Positions 17,389-28,075 of a DNA stretch of 64,000 bases are shown here, piece after piece (position 1 is the stretch's first letter; every line of letters begins with the position of its first letter). The DNA comes from Aureimonas pseudogalii (GTDB lineage: Bacteria; Pseudomonadota; Alphaproteobacteria; Rhizobiales; Rhizobiaceae). The notes under the pieces are model-generated. The model was not told where the DNA came from. It made no database searches and worked only from the letters and a program-made list of their open reading frames with translations. The translations under genes and the position numbers were made by a program. The stretch covers positions 176,490 through 240,489 of the forward strand of contig NZ_JACIEK010000007.1 of NCBI RefSeq assembly GCF_014196835.1, given 5' to 3'.

Positions 17389-18330
17389 TCAGCCCCCGAT
17401 CTCGGACTTCACGGCCTCGAGACCCGGCTGGCCGTCCAGCGTGGTGACGCCGGCGAGCCAGGGCTCGAGCACCGCCGGGTTGGCCTTCAGCCAGTCCTTC
17501 GCGGCCTTCTTCGCGTCGGTGCCGTCGGCGAGCGCCGCCATCATCTCGTTCTCCATCGGCACGGTGAACTTCACCTGCTCGAAGAGCTTGGCGACGTTCG
17601 GGCACTCGCCCGCGTAGCCGGCGCGGGCCAGCGTGAAGACCTCGGCGCCGCCGTAGTTCGGGCCGAAGAACTGGTCGGCGCCCGAAAGGTAGGTCAGGCC
17701 CATGTTGTTCATCGGATGCGGCGCCCAGCCGAGGAAGACGATCCAGTCCTTCGAGCGTCCGGCCTTCTGCACCTGGCTGAGCATGCCCTGCTCGGAGCTG
17801 TCGACGAGCTTCCAGCCCTTGAGGCCGTAGTCGGGCGCGTCGATCATCGACTGGATGTTGAGATTGGCGGGAGCGCCCGGCTCGATGCCGTAGATCTCCT
17901 TCTTGAACTTGCCGGCGTTGGCGGCAAGATCCTTGACGTCCTTGACGCCGGCCTCGGCCACGTAGTTCGGCACGGCGAGCGTGAACTTGGCGCCTTCGAG
18001 GTTCTTGGTCAGCACGTCCGCCGACTTCTTCGCGTCGAGCTCGTCGCGAAACTTCTGCTGCGCCGGCATCCAGTTGCCGAGGAACACGTCGATCTGCTTG
18101 TTGGCGAGCGACTGGTAGCCGATGGGCACGGCGAGCGTCTCGACGTCGGCCTCGTAGCCGAGGCCCTCCAGCACGGTCGAGGCGAGCGCGTTGGTGGAGG
18201 TGATGTCGCTCCAGCCGGGATCCGACATCTTCACGGTCTTGCAGCTGGCGGGATCGGCCGCGAGGGCGGCGGAGACCAGAAGGGTCGACGCGGCAGCGGC
18301 GGCGAGAAGGGCGGATGCGAATCGGGCCAT
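17389..18330 (-). CDS. choX: Choline ABC transporter substrate-binding protein
   Basis: A 313-residue periplasmic binding protein with signal peptide ending near SAALAAD. It belongs to the OpuAC/ChoX group, with PGWSDITSTNALASTVLEGLGY near the start, the LGNWMP loop and the YGLKGWKLVDSSEQGM segment typical of choline-binding ChoX. It delivers choline (weakly betaine) to a membrane ABC transporter. ATG 18330 is chosen for the signal peptide and the GGAG ten bases upstream. choW and choV do not follow, so it is an orphan here. An ABC transporter without its own SBP lies 4.7 kb upstream. Confidence 0.92.
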   Translation of the reverse strand: MARFASALLAAAAASTLLVSAALAADPASCKTVKMSDPGWSDITSTNALASTVLEGLGYEADVETLAVPIGYQSLANKQIDVFLGNWMPAQQKFRDELDAKKSADVLTKNLEGAKFTLAVPNYVAEAGVKDVKDLAANAGKFKKEIYGIEPGAPANLNIQSMIDAPDYGLKGWKLVDSSEQGMLSQVQKAGRSKDWIVFLGWAPHPMNNMGLTYLSGADQFFGPNYGGAEVFTLARAGYAGECPNVAKLFEQVKFTVPMENEMMAALADGTDAKKAAKDWLKANPAVLEPWLAGVTTLDGQPGLEAVKSEIGG

Positions 18331-18532
18331 GGAACACTCCGTTGCGGCGACGCGGGGCGAAGCCCGTCGCGGGTCGTAGAGCGGGCGTTCGACGAACGCC
18401 CGCAATGGCCGACATGAGGCGCGAGACACCACACGGTTGCAAGGGCAATCCGTCTCGAAAGTTCGGCATCCGAAGGAAGTTTCGACCAAAGGACGGCTCG
18501 GCCGCAGCCGCGACGGCGAAGCGGCGACCCGC

Positions 18533-21500
18533 TCACTCCGCCGGATGCGCCGCCCCGTCGTCGGCCGAGCGCGGCAGGAAGCGGCGCGTGCGGCGGCGGA
18601 AGCCGTCGAGATAGGTCAGCACCACAGGCACGAAGACGAGCGTCAGGATGGTGGAGGAGATCAGCCCGCCGATCACCGCATGGGCCATCGGCGCGCGCTG
18701 CTCGCCGCCTTCGCCAAGGCCCAGCGCCAGCGGCGCCATGCCGAAGATCATCGCCAACGTCGTCATCACGATGGGGCGAAGGCGCACCGCGCCGGCCTCC
18801 ACCAGGCTGTCGCGCAGCGACAGGCCGCGTGCCACACCCTGGTTGGAATAGTCGACGAGGAGGATGGCGTTCTTCGTCACGAGGCCCATCAGCATGATGA
18901 AGCCGATGATCGAGAAGATGTTGAGCGTCGAGCCGGCGGCGAGCAGCCCGATGAGAACGCCGATGAGCGAGAGCGGCAGGGACATCATGATCGCCACCGG
19001 CTGCAGGAACGAGCCGAACTGCGAGGCGAGGATGAGGTAGATGAAGATCACGGCGAGACCCAGCGCCTGCACGGCGTAGCCGGTGCTCTCCGCCATGTTC
19101 TCGGCGTCGCCCCCGAAGGAGAGCCGGTAGCCCGGCGGCATTTCGATACCCGCGATCGCCCGCTGCAGATCGGCCGTCACCTCGCCGAGCGGGCGCCCCT
19201 CGACGTTGGCGGAGATGCGTACCTCGCGCGAGAGGTCGCGCCGGTTGACCGAGGCGGGCGCCACGCTGTCGACGACGTCGGCCACCTGGTCGAGCGCCAC
19301 CGTCACCGGCCGGTTCTCGGCGTCGCGCCGCCCGGTGGCGATGGTGAGCGCTCGCAGCTGGTCGGCCCGCGCGCGCGCCGCGCCGGGCAGGCGTACGTTG
19401 ACGTCGTAGGTCTCGCCGTCCGGCGCGTTCCACACGGAGACGGCGTTGCCGGCGACGAGCGGGCGCAGCGTGTCGCCGATCTCGGCCAGTGTGATGCCGA
19501 GATCGCTCGCCGCCTCGCGGCGCACGCGAACGGCGAGCGTCGGCTGCAGGTCGTCGATCGACGATTCCACCTCCACGGCGCCGGGAATGGCCGTCAGCGC
19601 GGCGATGATGCGGTCCGACAGGCGCTTCAGCTCGCCCTCCCCGTCGCCGAGCACCGAGAGCTGCAAGGGCTTCGCCGACGCCCCGCCCCCGCCGCCCCCG
19701 AACGAGGACTGGTTGAGCGAGACGGTGAGCCCCGCGATGCGCGCGAGGTCGCGCCGCAGCGGATCGATGATCTCGGAAACCGACCGCGAGCGCTCCGTCA
19801 CGGGCTTCAGCGTGACGGCGATCGTCGCGGCGTTGAAGCCGCGCGCGCCGCTGGCGTTGATCGTGGAATAGAGGTTGGCGACCTCGAGCGTCGTGCGCAG
19901 CACGCGCTCGACCTGGGCCACCTTCACGCTCGTATAGTCGAGCGAGGAGCCTTGCGGCGCCTCGATCGAGACGGTGAATTCGCCGTTGTCGCCCTCCGGC
20001 ATGAACTCGGCGCCGATGCGCGGCACCAGCATCAGGCTGCCGACGAACATCGCGAGCACTATCAGCACGGTAAGGATGCGGTGGCGGAAGCTCCAGCGGA
20101 TCAGACCGGCATAGGAGCCTGCGAGGCGCTCGAAACCGCGGTCGAATCGCGCCACCAGCCGGCCGAGGGGCCCGCGCTTCGCGCCGGGCTGCGAGTGCGG
20201 ATCGTACCAGACGCTCGACAGCATGGGGTCGAGCGTGAAGGAGACGAAGAGCGAGATGAGGACGGCCACCGAGACGGTGACGCCGAACTGCAGGAAGAAG
20301 CGGCCGATGACGCCGCCCATGAAGGCCACCGGCAGGAACACGGCGACGATCGAAAGCGTCGTCGCCAGCACCGCGAGGCCGATCTCGTTCGTGCCGTCGA
20401 GCGCTGCCTGCCGATGCGACTTGCCCATGGCGAGATGGCGCGTGATGTTCTCGCGCACCACGATGGCGTCGTCGATGAGGATGCCGATGGCGAGCGACAG
20501 CGCCAGCAGCGTCATCGTGTTCAGCGTGAAGCCCAGCGCATGGATCACCGCGAAGGTGCCGATCACCGAGATCGGCAGCGTCAGCCCGGTGATCACGGTG
20601 GAGCGCCAGGAGTTGAGGAAGAGGAAGACGATCGCGACGGTGAGGAACGCACCCTCGACCAGCGTGCGCTGCACCTCGGAGACCTGCGCCGAGATCGAGC
20701 GCGAATTGTCGCGCGAGACGGCGAGCTGCAGCCCCTGGGGCCCGAGCTCGGTCTGCAGCCGGGCGATCTCGGCGCGCAGATTGTCGGCGACCTCCACCGT
20801 GTTGGCGCCCTGAATCTTCACGACGTCGATGCCGAGCGCGGGCACGCCGTCGCGGCTCGCCCGGCTCGTCAGTTCGGCGCCGCCTTCGCGCACCGCGGCG
20901 ACGTCGGCGAGGTAAATCGGGGCGCCGCCCTCCTGCGCCACGATCAGGCGCTCGAACCCGGCGACGTCGGCGATGCGCCCCTCCACCGTGACGGTGCGCT
21001 CATCCGCCCCCGAGATCAGCGTGCCGGCCGCGAAATCCTGGTTGCCGCGCCGCACCGCGTCGAGCACGGCGGTGACGCCGACGCCGAGTGCCTCCATGCG
21101 CTCGGGATCGAGCAGGATCTGCACCTGCCGCTCGGCGCCGCCGACGATCGAGGTCTGCCCGACGCCGGCCACGACGTTCAGCCGCTTGGTCACGATCTGG
21201 TCGGCAACGGTCGTGATCTCGGTGAGCGAGCGCGTCGGCGAGGAGACGGCGAGCGAGAGGATCGGCTGGTCGTCGGGGTTGAAGCGCGTCACCTGCGGGG
21301 TGTCGACCCCGTCGGCGAAGGCGGCCTTGAGGCGCGAGACGCGGTCGCGCACCTCTTGCGCGGCGGTTCGCGAATCGGTGTCGAGCGTGAACTCGACGAT
21401 CACGAGCGAGCGCCCCTCGAAGGATTGCGAGGAGATCTCGTCGACGCCGCCGATCGTGTTGACGGCCTGCTCCACCGGCCGCGTCACCTCGCTCTCCACC

Positions 21501-21673
21501 GTTTCGGGCGAGGCGCCGTCATAGGTCGTGGACACGACCACCACCGGCAGGTCGACCTCGGGAAACTGCTCGACGCCGAGCCGGGAGTAGCCGAACAGCC
21601 CGATCACCACGATCGCCGCCATCATCATCGTGGCGAAGACGGGATGGGCGACGGAGATGCGGGTGAGGACCAT
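18533..21673 (-). CDS. RND efflux transporter permease (HAE-1/AcrB-like)
   Basis: A 1046-residue inner-membrane pump. TM1 begins at [18 protein letters not shown], and two large periplasmic loops follow TM1 and TM7. TM4 carries the proton-relay pair in [15 protein letters not shown] near residue 400. Length and order (12 TM) are normal for the family. It exports drugs, solvents or fatty acids, driven by protons, with the adaptor encoded one base upstream. No outer-membrane TolC-like gene is adjacent, so a distant OMF is presumably shared. Confidence 0.93.
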   Translation of the reverse strand: MVLTRISVAHPVFATMMMAAIVVIGLFGYSRLGVEQFPEVDLPVVVVSTTYDGASPETVESEVTRPVEQAVNTIGGVDEISSQSFEGRSLVIVEFTLDTDSRTAAQEVRDRVSRLKAAFADGVDTPQVTRFNPDDQPILSLAVSSPTRSLTEITTVADQIVTKRLNVVAGVGQTSIVGGAERQVQILLDPERMEALGVGVTAVLDAVRRGNQDFAAGTLISGADERTVTVEGRIADVAGFERLIVAQEGGAPIYLADVAAVREGGAELTSRASRDGVPALGIDVVKIQGANTVEVADNLRAEIARLQTELGPQGLQLAVSRDNSRSISAQVSEVQRTLVEGAFLTVAIVFLFLNSWRSTVITGLTLPISVIGTFAVIHALGFTLNTMTLLALSLAIGILIDDAIVVRENITRHLAMGKSHRQAALDGTNEIGLAVLATTLSIVAVFLPVAFMGGVIGRFFLQFGVTVSVAVLISLFVSFTLDPMLSSVWYDPHSQPGAKRGPLGRLVARFDRGFERLAGSYAGLIRWSFRHRILTVLIVLAMFVGSLMLVPRIGAEFMPEGDNGEFTVSIEAPQGSSLDYTSVKVAQVERVLRTTLEVANLYSTINASGARGFNAATIAVTLKPVTERSRSVSEIIDPLRRDLARIAGLTVSLNQSSFGGGGGGASAKPLQLSVLGDGEGELKRLSDRIIAALTAIPGAVEVESSIDDLQPTLAVRVRREAASDLGITLAEIGDTLRPLVAGNAVSVWNAPDGETYDVNVRLPGAARARADQLRALTIATGRRDAENRPVTVALDQVADVVDSVAPASVNRRDLSREVRISANVEGRPLGEVTADLQRAIAGIEMPPGYRLSFGGDAENMAESTGYAVQALGLAVIFIYLILASQFGSFLQPVAIMMSLPLSLIGVLIGLLAAGSTLNIFSIIGFIMLMGLVTKNAILLVDYSNQGVARGLSLRDSLVEAGAVRLRPIVMTTLAMIFGMAPLALGLGEGGEQRAPMAHAVIGGLISSTILTLVFVPVVLTYLDGFRRRTRRFLPRSADDGAAHPAE

Positions 21674-21674
21674 C

Positions 21675-22820
21675 TCAGCTGAGATCCGCGCCGAGATCGA
21701 CGATGGTGACCTCGACGTCGGGCTTGAGATTGGGCAGCGGCGCCGTCACCACGACGTCACCAGGCTTCAGACCTTGCGCGATCTCCACCGTGCCGCGGTC
21801 CGCGAACACCGCGCCGGTGTCGACGCCCTGCCGGCGCAGCCGCCCGTCCATGGCCTTCAGCACGAAGGCGCCGGCCTCGTCGCGGCGGATGGCGCCGGCG
21901 GGCAGCGCGATGACGTCGCGGAACCGCTCGACCTCGATCTCGCCGGTGGCGAAGAGGCCGCCGCGCAGCAGCCCTTCCGGATTGTCGACCGAGAGGAACA
22001 CCCGCACCGCGCGCGAGCCCGCCACCGCCACGGGCGCGATGCGCGCCACCACGGCGTCGAGCGTGCGTCCGCTCGTGCCTTCGAGCCGGATGGCGGCGTG
22101 CTGGCCGACGCGCACCTCCGCGATGCGACTGGTCGGCACCATCGCCTCGATCTCCATCTCCCGAAGATCGACGACGGTGAGGAGCTCGGTGTTGACGGGC
22201 ACGCTCTGCCCCGGCTCGACCTTGCGCTCGGCCACCACCCCGTCGAAGGGCGCGGTCGCGACGGCATCCGTGAGCGCCTTGCGAGCATCGGCGACGGAGG
22301 CTTCGAGGCCGCGCACCTGCGCCTGGAGATTGAGAAGATCGGCCTCGGCCGAGAGCAGCGTCGCCTCCGACGAGATGCCGGCAGTGCCAAGCTTGCGCGC
22401 GCGCTCCAGCACGGAGGCCGCGAGCCGGCGCTGCGCCTCGCGCGCCTCCAGCGTCGCCTGCTGCGCATCGAGCGCCGAGCGCAGCGCCACCGTGTCGAAG
22501 CGCGCCAGCGTCTGGCCGGCCGCGACCGTGTCGCCGACCTCGACCTCGACCGCCTCGAGCCGGCCGGACACCTGCGCGGTCACCACGGTCTGGCGCCGCG
22601 GCGAGGCCGAGCCCGAGACGCGGATCGTGCGTGCGATGTCTTCGCGTGCGACGGCCGAAACCTCGAGGCTGGCGAGTTCCACCGGCACCGCCGGCGCGGC
22701 GACGGCTGTCGCCGGGACAACGTCGGGCACGACGCGGCCGCGCTGCCAGACGACCCCGCCGGCGACGAGCCCCCCTGCCAGCGCGAGGATCACGAAGGTG
22801 TTTCGGAGCCGGTGGGCCAT
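21675..22820 (-). CDS. RND efflux periplasmic adaptor (membrane-fusion protein)
   Basis: A 381-residue adaptor with an N-terminal membrane anchor ([17 protein letters not shown]), a split lipoyl domain ([24 protein letters not shown] and [19 protein letters not shown]), a coiled-coil hairpin between them, and beta-barrel and membrane-proximal domains. It bridges the pump to the outer-membrane channel. Its TGA is separated from the pump ATG by one base (TGA-G-ATG). No regulator gene is adjacent; the divergent neighbour is an osmoprotectant permease. Confidence 0.92.
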   Translation of the reverse strand: MAHRLRNTFVILALAGGLVAGGVVWQRGRVVPDVVPATAVAAPAVPVELASLEVSAVAREDIARTIRVSGSASPRRQTVVTAQVSGRLEAVEVEVGDTVAAGQTLARFDTVALRSALDAQQATLEAREAQRRLAASVLERARKLGTAGISSEATLLSAEADLLNLQAQVRGLEASVADARKALTDAVATAPFDGVVAERKVEPGQSVPVNTELLTVVDLREMEIEAMVPTSRIAEVRVGQHAAIRLEGTSGRTLDAVVARIAPVAVAGSRAVRVFLSVDNPEGLLRGGLFATGEIEVERFRDVIALPAGAIRRDEAGAFVLKAMDGRLRRQGVDTGAVFADRGTVEIAQGLKPGDVVVTAPLPNLKPDVEVTIVDLGADLS

Positions 22821-23036
22821 GCCATCCCAGGTTCGTTGCGTGAAGCGAATGCCGTTCGCCGTCTAAGGGCCGAGCATGGCCGCAGGATGACCTTCCAGTT
22901 ACGAAACGTTGCGGGCGGCACAAGGATGGCGTCGCCGTGTCGCAGCGCCCGCTGACGCCTCGGATTCCCGCTCCATAATAGAAGCGTGTGACGGTCGCCG
23001 GAAAGGCGCACCGCCGAGCCGGGGAAAGAGGGGCCG

Positions 23037-24200
23037 TTGAGAGGAGGGATCAACAAGGTCGGGCTTCCCGTCGCCGCTCTCGCCGCCTTCGGCGCGCTCG
23101 GCGCGCCCTTCGCGCTGTTTCGCGCCAACCGCATCGTCGCCGGCGAGGGGTGCGGGATCACCGACGCGCTGCCCGCCTCGGTCGCAGGCCTCCTCCTGTT
23201 CGCGGTCGCGGCGGGGGCGCTGGTCGCGCTGCTGCGCACGCCTGCATGGGCCCGCCTTCTCGCCGCGGCCGTGGTCGTCGTGCTCCTGTTCCTCGCCCTC
23301 GGCCTGTCGCCGGCGCACCTCACGGGTGCCGGCGATCGCTATGCGCGGGTGTCGCCGGCGGCCGGCTTCTGGCTGCTGCTGCTGGCCTTCGCGATGCTCG
23401 CCGCCGACGGATTGACGCGCCTCCGCCCCTCGCCGGCTCTGCGCGTGCTGCTGCTCGCCGCGCTCGCCGCCGGCTTGGCGCTGCTGCTTGGCTCCGGGCG
23501 GCTCGACGGTCTGTCGATCTTGCGCGAATATGCGGGCCGCGCCGACAGCTTCTGGCGCGAGGCGACGCGCCACGTCGTGCTGGCGCTCGGCTCGCTGGCC
23601 GCGGCGAGCCTCGTCGGTCTGCCGCTCGGCATCGCCTGCCACCGCATCCGGGCGCTGCGCGAGCCCATCCTCAACGTCCTCAACATCGTGCAGACCATTC
23701 CGTCGATCGCGTTGTTCGGGCTCCTCATCGCGCCGCTCGGCTGGATCGCGGCCCATGTGCCGGCCGCGCAGGCGATCGGCCTTCGCGGCGTCGGCGTCGC
23801 GCCGGCGCTCGTCGCGCTCTTCCTCTATTCGCTGCTGCCGGTGGTGGCGAGCACGGTGGCGGGCCTTGCCGGCGTGCCGCGCGCCGCCGACGACGCCGCA
23901 CGCGGCCTCGGCATGAGCGGCCGCCAGCGCCTGTTCCAGGTCGAGCTGCCGCTGGCCTTTCCGGTGATCCTCACGGGCATCCGCATCGTGCTCGTGCAGA
24001 ATATCGGTCTCGCCACGATCGCCGCGCTCATCGGCGGCGGGGGCTTCGGCGTCTTCGTGTTCCAGGGCGTCGGACAGACGGCGATGGATCTGGTGCTCCT
24101 CGGCGCCGTGCCCACCGTCGCCCTCGCCTTCGCCTCCGCCGTGGTGCTCGACGCCGCGGTGGACCTCGCCTCGACCCCATCGAAGGGCCGCGCGCCATGA
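23037..24200 (+). CDS. Osmoprotectant ABC transporter permease (YehY-like)
   Basis: A 387-residue permease. The N-terminal half (residues 1-180) has about five hydrophobic segments not found in short permeases. The C-terminal half is a BPD_transp_1 domain with the EAA-like loop DDAARGLGMSGRQRLFQVELPLAFPVIL and the IQTIPSIALFGLL-type motif of the OpuB/YehYW group. It imports glycine betaine, choline or similar solutes. It starts at TTG 23037 after GGGGAAAGAGGGG. First of three overlapping genes; no binding protein is encoded with them. Confidence 0.85.
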   Translation: MRGGINKVGLPVAALAAFGALGAPFALFRANRIVAGEGCGITDALPASVAGLLLFAVAAGALVALLRTPAWARLLAAAVVVVLLFLALGLSPAHLTGAGDRYARVSPAAGFWLLLLAFAMLAADGLTRLRPSPALRVLLLAALAAGLALLLGSGRLDGLSILREYAGRADSFWREATRHVVLALGSLAAASLVGLPLGIACHRIRALREPILNVLNIVQTIPSIALFGLLIAPLGWIAAHVPAAQAIGLRGVGVAPALVALFLYSLLPVVASTVAGLAGVPRAADDAARGLGMSGRQRLFQVELPLAFPVILTGIRIVLVQNIGLATIAALIGGGGFGVFVFQGVGQTAMDLVLLGAVPTVALAFASAVVLDAAVDLASTPSKGRAP

Positions 24201-25138
24201 TCGAGATCCGAAACGTCAGCAAGCGCTACGGCGACGGGAGCGTGGTGGACGACGTGACGCTGACCGTGGAGCCGCGCACGATCGCGGCGATCGTCGGCAC
24301 CTCGGGCTCGGGCAAGACGACGCTGATGCGCATGATCAACCGGATGACCGAGCCGAGCGCGGGCGCGATTCTCATCGACGGCGTCGACAACCGAACGATC
24401 AAGGGGCCGGAGCTGCGCCGGCGCATCGGCTACGTGATCCAAGACCACGGCCTGTTTCCGCACCGCACCGTCGCCGAGAACATCGCCACCGTGCCACGGC
24501 TGCTCGGCTGGGACCGGCGTCGGCGCGAGGCCCGCACGCACGAGCTGCTCGAACTCTTCGGCCTCGACCCGGCGCTCTTCGCCGGGCGCTTTCCGCACGA
24601 GCTCTCGGGCGGCCAGCAGCAACGCGTGGGCGTGGCGCGCGCGCTCGCGGCCAAGCCCAACATCCTCCTGATGGACGAGCCCTTCGGGGCGCTCGACCCG
24701 ATCATCCGCGCCAAGGCGCAGGCCGATCTCCTCGCCGTGCAGAAGGCCACCGGCACCACGATCATCCTCGTCACCCACGACATGGAGGAGGCCGTGCATC
24801 TCGGCGCCCGCATCGCGGTGCTGGATGCCGGTCGCCTCGTGCAATACGCCCGGCCCGTCGACATCCTGTCGCGGCCCGCCAGCCCCTTCGTGGAGGAGAT
24901 GATCGGCAGCGGCGACCGGGCCTTCAAGGTACTGTCGCTGGAAACGCTGGAGGCGCTGGCCGAGCCCGGCACCGCCGCCGGGCCGCCGATCCCCGTCGGC
25001 GCCACGCGGCGCGACGCGCTCGCCGACCTCCTCTGGACGGGGCGCGCGTCGGCTCCCGTGACGGACGCCGCCGGGCGCCCGCTCGGCATCGTCACGGCCG
25101 CCTCGCTGATCGCCGCCGCCGCGCGGCCCGCCGCGTGA
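24197..25138 (+). CDS. Osmoprotectant ABC transporter ATP-binding protein (YehX-like)
   Basis: A 313-residue ATPase of the OpuBA/YehX family. Walker A is GTSGSGKTTLMR, the signature is LSGGQQQRVGVARALAAKP, Walker B is ILLMDEPFGALDP and the H-loop is VTHDMEEA. The C-terminus keeps a single short CBS-like segment (VTDAAGRPLGIVTAASL), whereas many relatives carry two CBS domains that sense ionic strength. Start at ATG 24197 overlaps the permease stop (ATGA). Confidence 0.9.
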   Translation: MIEIRNVSKRYGDGSVVDDVTLTVEPRTIAAIVGTSGSGKTTLMRMINRMTEPSAGAILIDGVDNRTIKGPELRRRIGYVIQDHGLFPHRTVAENIATVPRLLGWDRRRREARTHELLELFGLDPALFAGRFPHELSGGQQQRVGVARALAAKPNILLMDEPFGALDPIIRAKAQADLLAVQKATGTTIILVTHDMEEAVHLGARIAVLDAGRLVQYARPVDILSRPASPFVEEMIGSGDRAFKVLSLETLEALAEPGTAAGPPIPVGATRRDALADLLWTGRASAPVTDAAGRPLGIVTAASLIAAAARPAA

Positions 25139-25935
25139 GGGCCAGCGCCATCCGCCTCGGGGCGCCCGCCTTCGGGGCACGCGGCCTCCTCGCTCTCGCC
25201 GCGCGCATCCTCGCGGTCGCCCTCCTCGTGGTGCTGCTCGGCTTTCCCGATCTCGCCGCGCCGGTTCTGGCGCCGCTTGCGCGCGCCGGCGCGCCCGTCA
25301 TCTACAACCAGGGCGACCTGCTCGACCTCACGTGGCAGCATCTGCGCATCGTCGCCCTGTCGACCACGCTCGCCGCGCTCCTCGCCGTGTCGATGGCGAT
25401 CTTCGTGACGCGGCCCGTCGGCGCCGAGTTCCTGCCGCTGTCGCGCAGCCTCGTGAATGTCGGCCAGACCTTCCCGCCGGTGGCGGTGCTGGCGCTCGCG
25501 GTGCCCGCCGTCGGCTTCGGCGAGACGCCGACGCTGATCGCGCTCTTCCTCTACGCGCTGCTGCCCGTCTTCGAGACGACGCTGACCGGCCTCACCACCC
25601 TGCCCCCGGCGGTGATCGAGGCGGCGCGCGGCATGGGCCTCACCGGCTGGCAGCGGCTCTGGCGCGTCGAGCTGCCGCTGGCGCTGCCGCTGATGGTGGC
25701 GGGCCTGCGCCTCTCGGCCGTGATCGGCCTCGGCACGGCGACGATCGGCTCGACGGTGGGCGCGCGCACGCTCGGCGAGGTCATCATCGCCGGCCTCCTC
25801 TCCGACAACGCCGCCTTCGTGCTCCAGGGCGGCGCCATCGTCGCGGTGCTGGCGGTGCTCGTCTACGACGCCCTCACCCAGCTCGAGCGCACGCTCGCCC
25901 GGCGCCTTCGCCCCGCCTCGCACGACGAGCGCTGA
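25135..25935 (+). CDS. Osmoprotectant ABC transporter permease (YehW-like)
   Basis: A 266-residue permease with about six hydrophobic segments and a BPD_transp_1 EAA loop IEAARGMGLTGWQRLWRVELPLALPLMV. It starts at GTG 25135 overlapping the ATPase stop (GTGA). With the two upstream genes it forms a heterodimeric YehYXW-type importer. The usual fourth gene, an OsmF/YehZ binding protein, does not follow; tRNA-Arg comes 91 bp later. Confidence 0.89.
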   Translation: MRASAIRLGAPAFGARGLLALAARILAVALLVVLLGFPDLAAPVLAPLARAGAPVIYNQGDLLDLTWQHLRIVALSTTLAALLAVSMAIFVTRPVGAEFLPLSRSLVNVGQTFPPVAVLALAVPAVGFGETPTLIALFLYALLPVFETTLTGLTTLPPAVIEAARGMGLTGWQRLWRVELPLALPLMVAGLRLSAVIGLGTATIGSTVGARTLGEVIIAGLLSDNAAFVLQGGAIVAVLAVLVYDALTQLERTLARRLRPASHDER

Positions 25936-26026
25936 CGCGACGATCCCGTCTTGCCCCCCCGCCGCCGCTCCTGTATCAACGGTCCGTCCAAGAAAGACTG
26001 CATCGCAGGCCCCGCGCCCGCGAGAG

Positions 26027-26073
<47 letters not shown>

Positions 26074-26103
<30 letters not shown>

Positions 26104-27696
26104 TTCCTGAACAGAACTGGGCACCAGTTCTGCCAACTGATCGACCTTTCCGATCTGTTGGCGCAGGACGTCGTTTCGGCCCCGGACGGTGGCGACATGG
26201 TCGCCGACCACGATGCTGTCCACCGTCGCCCGGATGTAGCTCTTGCGGAACGCCACCGCACCGTTCGCGATGCGGTCGGACATGACCTGTGAGAGCGCGA
26301 CAACCTTCTCAGGCGTCAGGTCAAGGCTCGGTCCGATCCGGGCCAGCACGCGCTCCTTACCGGCCTGAGCGATCGCCCGCTCGGTCTTGGCTCGCTCGAT
26401 GCGACCGGCGATGTCCGGATCACGCAGGCTCAACGCACCCAGTTCGACGCCATCGTAGAGGACGGCCAGTCGCGCGTTCGCCCGTGCCAACTCCTCCTCG
26501 ATTCGGATGAGTTCCCTGTTCTCCGATGCCGACGAGCTTGCACGCCGCTCGTCGATCATCTGCAGCATACGCGCCAGTCGGCTAGGCTCGAACAGATGGC
26601 GAACAAGCGTCGTGGTCACGGCGTGATCCAACTTGTCCATCGGTACCGAGCGACCCGCACAAGCCGACTTCCCGCGGGCCTGCTGGGTAGCGCAAGTGTA
26701 GTAGCGATAGCGACCGCTCTTGCCGGTTCGAATGGTCATGGCACCCCCGCAGTCGGCGCATCGCACGAGGCCGGTCAGAAGGATTGGGCCCAAGACGGTC
26801 TTAGGCAGGGCGACCTTCGGATTGCGACTCCGCAGCAACTGGCGCACCGCATCCCACGTCGAGGCATCCACAATCGCGGGACAGGACACCTGCACGTGCT
26901 GGCTGTCATCTCTCGCCTCGCGCGTCCGCGAATCCGTCTGGTTGTAGACGTAGACTCCTTTGTAGACGGAGTTGGTCATCAGTGCGTGCAGCGGTCCCGT
27001 ATGCCACATCTTGCCGCTGCGCGTGCGGTAACCGGCTGCGTTCAGATGGGAGGCGATGTTCTTCACACCCATTGGCCCCGATCGGTTGTCGCCGATCTGC
27101 GCGAGGCGATAGATCATGCGCACGACCGGCGCTTCCACCTCATCGACGGCAAGTTTCTTCTTCTGCTTCTTACCCACCACCTCGCAGACGTAGGTCCTGT
27201 AGCCAAACGGCGGTGCAGACCCGTTCCAATAGCCCGCGCTTGCATTCGCCCTCATGGTGCTGCGAACATGCTTGGCGGTCTCGCGGCTCGAATGCTCGTC
27301 GACGACGGCCAGGAGCTGTCGCATCAGATCGCCGCCCTCGTCGCGTGCGATCTGCTGGGTGACCGAGTAGAGTTCCACACCGCGCCGCCGCAAATCGCGG
27401 AGGGTCAGCTCGGTTTCCGGCGCGTTCCGTCCAAATCTGGACTGAGCGTAGACGATGATGGCGCGGAACGGCGGCGGGTTGATTGCAGCATCTCGTAGGA
27501 GACGCTGGAGTGCGGGACGATTCTGCGTCAGAGCTGACTTGCCATCGACATAGGCCTCGACCAGCGTAAAGCCGTGCTGGGTTGCGTACGCCTCGACGGC
27601 GACCTTCTGGTCCGCAAGGCTGATTCCCTCGCGCTCCTGTCGCTTGGTGGAAACGCGGTAGTAGGCGACCGCCGGCACGAGCTTCTGATCCGTCAC
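26074..27696 (-). CDS. Large serine recombinase (resolvase + recombinase + zinc ribbon)
   Basis: A 540-residue site-specific recombinase. The N-terminal resolvase domain has the nucleophile Ser in [19 protein letters not shown] and the SRFGRN helix. A recombinase domain follows ([27 protein letters not shown]), then a zinc ribbon (CADCGGAM with a distal CAT/CAG pair), then a coiled-coil tail. It should catalyse integration and excision of the surrounding element. Start set at GTG 27696 because AAAAGG lies 9 bases upstream and the fold begins at once; an upstream in-frame ATG at 27942 would overlap the neighbouring small gene. The last 30 bp lie antisense inside tRNA-Arg. Confidence 0.88.
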
Positions 27697-27709
27697 GCGA
27701 TCATACCTT

Positions 27710-27901
27710 TTACTCGCATCCACCGTCCGCAACACGAACCGCCCGTCGTTTGGGATCCCATTCACCCTCAGAGATAATGTTCTCGAGCACTGCGCCCAAC
27801 AAAGCCAACTCAGGTTCTCCGATCGCGATTGTCCCTTCCACCACTGCGGCGAACGGACGAGGATATGGCGACTTGGGGTATCTTCGGCGTTCGTCTGACA
27901 T
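27710..27901 (-). CDS. Small 63-aa protein upstream of the recombinase
   Basis: A 63-codon frame that ends 13 bp before the recombinase GTG, in the same direction, so it would be its operon partner. The product is charged at both ends with a hydrophobic/acidic middle (EPELALLGAVLENII). It could be a recombination directionality factor or a small accessory protein, but no family is recognised. No strong RBS is seen before ATG 27901. Real status is uncertain. Confidence 0.45.
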   Translation of the reverse strand: MSDERRRYPKSPYPRPFAAVVEGTIAIGEPELALLGAVLENIISEGEWDPKRRAVRVADGGCE

Positions 27902-27932
27902 GCAGGCGATCGTGGCGATCGCCTAGCGGCCG

Positions 27933-28043
27933 GACCCCCCACTTAATTCGCCGAGCGTACCAACTCGTCGACGACGTCATCGCAACCGGCCCGTGACCAT
28001 GAAGCGCTGAGCGCAGATCGAGACACGAATTAAGTGGGGGGTC
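27933..28043. repeat. 18-bp perfect inverted repeat bracketing a 75-bp spacer
   Basis: Left arm GACCCCCCACTTAATTCG at 27933-27950 is repeated in exact inversion at 28026-28043. The 75-bp spacer carries no gene. The block separates the minus-strand small gene/recombinase from the plus-strand TraK-like operon, 33 bp before its ATG. It could be a pair of operators for divergent promoters, a transfer origin bound by the TraK-like protein, or recombinase accessory sites. The AT core (CTTAATTC) contrasts with the surrounding GC-rich sequence. Confidence 0.8.
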
Positions 28044-28075
28044 TGCGCTTCCGCCTGCGTCGTACGCTCAGCGCC

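Noticed and set aside
18437..21682. Very long open frame (1081 codons) on the plus strand
   Set aside because: It is antisense to the RND pump gene over its whole length. Its product is His/Arg/Gln-rich low-complexity sequence typical of GC-rich shadow frames.
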